Origin: Candidatus Rubrivivax defluviihabitans
GTDB taxonomy: Bacteria > Pseudomonadota > Gammaproteobacteria > Burkholderiales > Burkholderiaceae_C
Direction of reading: 5' to 3'
Assembly: GCA_016709385.1 (NCBI GenBank)
Contig: JADJMW010000023.1
Coordinates: 75,006 to 139,005 of the forward strand
DNA length: 64,000 bases
A program made the translations under genes and the position numbers. Below, piece after piece: positions 60,869 to 64,000 of the stretch. The notes beneath the pieces are model-generated. The model saw only the letters and a program-made list of their open reading frames with translations. It did no database searches and was not told where the DNA came from. Within the stretch, counting starts at the first letter, position 1. The number at the start of each line of letters is the position of its first letter.

Positions 60869-63649
60869 ATGGCCGAGACACGCTCCACCTGTCCCTATTG
60901 CGGTGTCGGCTGTGGCGTCGTCATCGAGCACGATGGGCCACGGATCACCGGCGTGCGCGGCGACCCGAGCACCCCGGCCAATTTCGGCCGCCTGCATCAA
61001 GGGCTCGACGCTGCACCTGACGGCGGCACCGCATGTCACGGCGCAGGTGCGCGCGCTGCAGCCGCTGCGCCGGGCGGCACGCGGTGCGCCATTCCAAACC
61101 GTGGGCTGGGACGCGGCGCTCGACGAAGTGGCCGACCGCTTTGCATCCATCGTCGGTGCGCACGGCCCCGACGCCGTCGGCCTGTACCTGTCAGGCCAGT
61201 TGCTCACCGAGGACTACTACGCCTTCAACAAGCTCGGCAAGGGCTTGATCGGCACCAACAACGTCGACACCAACTCGCGCCTGTGCATGAGCAGCGCGGT
61301 GACCGGCCACAAGGCCGCCTTCGGCAGCGACCTCGTGCCCGCCTGCTACGACGACCTGGCGCTGGCGCAGACCGTCTTCATCACAGGCGCCAATATGGCC
61401 TGGGCGCACCCAGTGCTGTACCGGCGGTTGGAAGAGGCGCGGCGCGCCAACCCGGCGCTGAAGCTCATCGTCGCCGACCCGCGGCGCACCGAAACCGCCG
61501 CCGAGGCCGACCTGCACCTGCAATTGCTACCCGGCACCGATGTCGTGCTGCACCATGCCCTGCTGCACGTGATGCTGTGCGAGCAGCTTACCGATGCGAC
61601 CTGGATCGCCGCCCACACCACCGGCTTTGCTGCGTTGCGCGACCGCGTGCGTGAATTCACCCTGGCGCATGCGGCCAAGGTCTGCGGCCTGCAGGCCGAC
61701 GATATCGTGCAGGCCGCGCGCTGGTTCGCCAACGTGGCTGATGACGGACGCCGCGCGCCGACGCTGTCGCTGTGGTGCCAGGGCCTCAACCAGAGCAGCA
61801 GCGGCACGGACAAGATCACCTCGCTCATCAACCTGCACCTGGCCTGCGGCCAGATCGGCCGCCCCGGCGCCGGGCCGCTGTCGCTGACCGGCCAGCCCAA
61901 TGCGATGGGCGGGCGCGAGGTCGGCGGGCTGGCCACCATGCCGTCGGCGCACCGCGACCTGGCCGACCGGCGCAGCGCGCCGAAGTGGCGGCGCTGTGGG
62001 GCGTGAACGAGGTGCCGGCCGCGCCGGGCAAGACCGCGGTGGAGATGTTCCGCGCCGCTGCTGCCGAGGGCAAGATCCGCGCGCTGTGGATAACCTGCAC
62101 CAACCCCGCGCATTCGATGCCCGAACAGGCGCTGGTGCGGCGGGCGCTGGCGCGTTGCGAATTCGTCGTGCTGCAGGACGCCTACGCCACCACCGCCACG
62201 GCGGACTTCGCCGACCTGCCGCTGCCGGCCAGCAGCTGGGGCGAGAAGGAAGGCACCGTCACCAACAGCGAACGCCGCATCAGCCGCGTGCGCCGCGGTG
62301 CCGCCGCCGGGCCAGGCGCGCGCCGACTGGCAGATCGCAGCCAGCGTCGCGCGGCGGCTGGAAGCGCGGCTGCCTTCGCCGCCGCACGGTACAGACCAGC
62401 GGGCGGACGATGTTCGGCTGGACCTGCGCCGAAGAAGTGTGGAACGAGCACCGCGAAAGCACCGGGGCGCGACCTCGACATCACCGGCCTGAGCTGGGCC
62501 GCGCTGAGCAGCCGCAGCAATGGCCCTTCCCCGAGGGCGCGGCGCGGGGTCGGCCGCCTGTTCACCGACGGCCGCTTCGCCACCGCCGACGGCCGCGCCC
62601 GCTTTCACGCCCCGGGCTGGAAGCCCACGGCCGAGCAGCGCGACGCGGCTTACCCGTGTCGCTGCTCACCGGACGCCTGCGCGACCAATGGCATGGCATG
62701 AGCCGCAGCGGCACTCTGGGGCGGCTGTTCGGCCACGCGCCGGGGCCGGTGCTGGAAATGCACCCCCAGGACTTGCAGCGCCGCCAATGGCGCGACGGCG
62801 ACCTGGTGCAGGTGCGCTCGCGCCGTGGCAGCGCCGTGCTGCCGGTGCAGGGCAGCGAGAGCGTGGCGCCGGCGCAGGCCTTCGTGGCTACGCACTGGGG
62901 CCCGGAATTCTGGGCGGCGCCGGCCTGTCGGGCGTCAATGCACTGATGCCCTTGGCCTGCTGCCCGCAGTCGCTGCAGCCCGAGCTGAAGCACGCCGCGG
63001 TGCGCGTGCAGCGCGCCGAACTGCCGTGGCAGCTTGCGGCCGCGGCCTGGCTGCCGGCGGGCGAGGCGCTCGCGCTGCGCGAACGGCTGCGGCGCTGGGG
63101 CCAGGGGCTGGACTTCTTCAACTGCGTGCCCTTCGGCCGCGAACCCGGTGCCCGGCTGGGCATCTGCCTGCGCGCCGCCGCGGCCACCCCGCAGCCGGTG
63201 CAGGCTTGGCAGGGCGTGGTCGCGGACCTGGGGCTGGACCACGCCGCCACGCTGCGCTACGACGACCCCCGCAATGGCCGCGGCCGGCGCGTCAAGCTGG
63301 CCGAGGACGGCACGCTGCAAGCTTTTCTGCTCGCCGGCGATACGGCCGCGGCCCGCTGGATGCTGGAGTGGCTGCAGCAGCAGCGCCCGCCGCGGCCTGG
63401 GGACGTGCGCTGCTCGCTGCCGGCGCGAAGCCGCCGCAGGCCGGGCCGGCGCGCAGCGTGCAGGTCTGCGCCTGCACCGACGTCGACGAAGACGCCATCG
63501 TGCAGGCTTTTCGCCACTGCGAGGGCAACGCCGATGACCGGCTGAGCGGCCTGCAGGCGCAGCTTCGCTGCGGCACCACCTGCGGGTCCTGCCTGCCCGC
63601 CGTGAAGGCCTTGCTGCGGCGCCAGCCGGCAGTCGTGGCGACGCCGTGA
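60869..63649 (+). pseudogene. nasA: Assimilatory nitrate reductase catalytic subunit NasA, frame broken (likely sequence errors)
   Basis: The ATG at 60869 begins MAETRSTCPYCGVGCGV, with the N-terminal [4Fe-4S] ligands, followed by molybdopterin regions (TNNVDTNSRLCMSSAV; GQPNAMGGREVGGLA; GTVTNSERRISRVR) and a C-terminal BFD-like [2Fe-2S] domain (VCACTDVDEDAIVQAF; CGTTCGSCLPAVK). About 925 codons. It reduces nitrate to nitrite in the cytoplasm with a bis-MGD cofactor. About ten frame breaks are seen, near 60993, 61967, 62290, 62408, 62463, 62505, 62549, 62655, 62911 and 63400. Conserved protein sequence resumes after each one. Confidence 0.85.
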
Positions 63650-64000
63650 AGCCGCCGCCCGCTGCTCTGGGCCACCGGTCGTCACCCTCGTCGGCGCCGG
63701 CCCCGGCGACCCGGATCTGCTCACTCTCAAGGCCGTGAAGGTCTTGCGCCGCGCCACCGTGGCGCTGGTCGACGACCTCGTCGACGCGCGCGTCTTGCGC
63801 CACCTGCGCCCCGCCGCCCGCGTGGTTCATGTCGGCAAGCGGGGTGGGTGCCAGAGTACGCCGCAGGACTTCATCCACCGGCTGATGATCGCCGGGGCCC
63901 GGCGCGGCGAGAGGCCGTGTCGTGCGTAAGAGGAAGGGTGGCGGACCTTTCGTCTTCGGCCGCGGTGGCGAGGAGGTCGATTGTCTTGCGCGCGGCCGGC
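63646..64000 (+). pseudogene. cobA: Uroporphyrinogen-III C-methyltransferase CobA/NasF, partial and frame broken
   Basis: GTG at 63646 overlaps the nasA stop (GTGA). After a break near 63679 the conserved start VTLVGAGPGDPDLLTLKAVK appears, followed by VHVGKRGGCQSTPQDFIHRLMIA. Further damage near 63915-63945 precedes GPFVFGRGGEEVDCL, where the family has GDPFVFGRGGEE. The gene runs off the window. It methylates uroporphyrinogen III on the way to siroheme, the cofactor NirB needs, which explains its place in the operon. Confidence 0.75.

Noticed and set aside
59450..64000. True pseudogenisation or programmed frameshifting of nirB, nirD, nasA and cobA
   Set aside because: Too many breaks in adjacent genes, all at simple repeats, with catalytic residues intact and upstream nrtABC undamaged; sequence error is simpler. 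No slippery-site plus structure signal was evident.
1..64000. CRISPR arrays, insertion sequences, integrases, tRNA or rRNA genes
   Set aside because: No regularly spaced repeats, transposase or integrase motifs, or recognisable tRNA/rRNA sequences were seen by eye on either strand.

Overview
The window is a high-GC (roughly two-thirds G+C) bacterial chromosome segment. Gene content and order (rplM-rpsI, erpA, anmK, an M23 peptidase and tyrS close together; a Comamonas-type protocatechuate 4,5-cleavage operon; a PEP-CTERM surface protein; Bug/TctC-type and Liv-type transport) point to a betaproteobacterium of the order Burkholderiales, probably the Comamonadaceae or the Rubrivivax/Leptothrix/Ideonella group. 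Coding density is high, with many 1-4 base overlaps and several GTG/TTG starts. No rRNA, tRNA, CRISPR array, transposase or phage gene was seen.

Layout. 0-7 kb: a cyclic-nucleotide-binding membrane protein, a small secreted protein, an MHFG-type PEP-CTERM protein, a ketopantoate reductase homologue and a dienelactone hydrolase homologue. Then come a 345-bp inverted-repeat element that folds on paper as a three-way junction and a P-loop ATPase/cyclase-like fusion protein. 7-14.7 kb: a LysR regulator divergent from an eight-gene operon for protocatechuate 4,5-cleavage (ligJ, ligK, ligI, ligA, ligB, ligC plus two accessory genes). 14.7-30.2 kb: mostly housekeeping genes (J-domain protein, aldo/keto reductase, MaoC-like protein, htpG behind a heat-shock promoter, srkA, rplM-rpsI, erpA, anmK, M23 peptidase, tyrS, cation efflux, dtd). 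30.2-41.4 kb: a minus-strand operon with a Liv-type ABC transporter and two acyl/aryl-CoA ligases, facing a Crp/Fnr regulator across a shared promoter region with a clear dyad. 41.5-48.6 kb: a CLC channel, a fused glycosyltransferase-HAD phosphatase (probable glucosyl-3-phosphoglycerate synthase/phosphatase) and a Gfo/Idh oxidoreductase, then a two-unit M16 peptidase.

48.7-52.9 kb is a sulfide/sulfane-sulfur module. It has a sigma-54 activator of the FisR type with the three-cysteine pattern, a rhodanese lipoprotein, an orphan Rieske protein, a 73-residue protein and a sulfide:quinone oxidoreductase-like flavoprotein. The divergent promoter region holds two tandem dyads 20 bp apart and a good sigma-54 promoter. 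54-64 kb is nitrate assimilation: nasT (ANTAR antiterminator) behind a probable sigma-54 promoter, an attenuator leader, nrtA-nrtB-nrtC, nirB, nirD, nasA and the start of cobA.

The last 4.5 kb (from about 59.45 kb) carries close to twenty frame breaks in nirB, nirD, nasA and cobA, whereas none was seen in the preceding 59 kb. The protein sequence continues, with catalytic motifs intact, after every break, and the lesions are 1-2 base changes in short homopolymers or dinucleotide repeats. I read this as a low-quality contig end rather than true gene decay, but the sequence alone cannot prove it.
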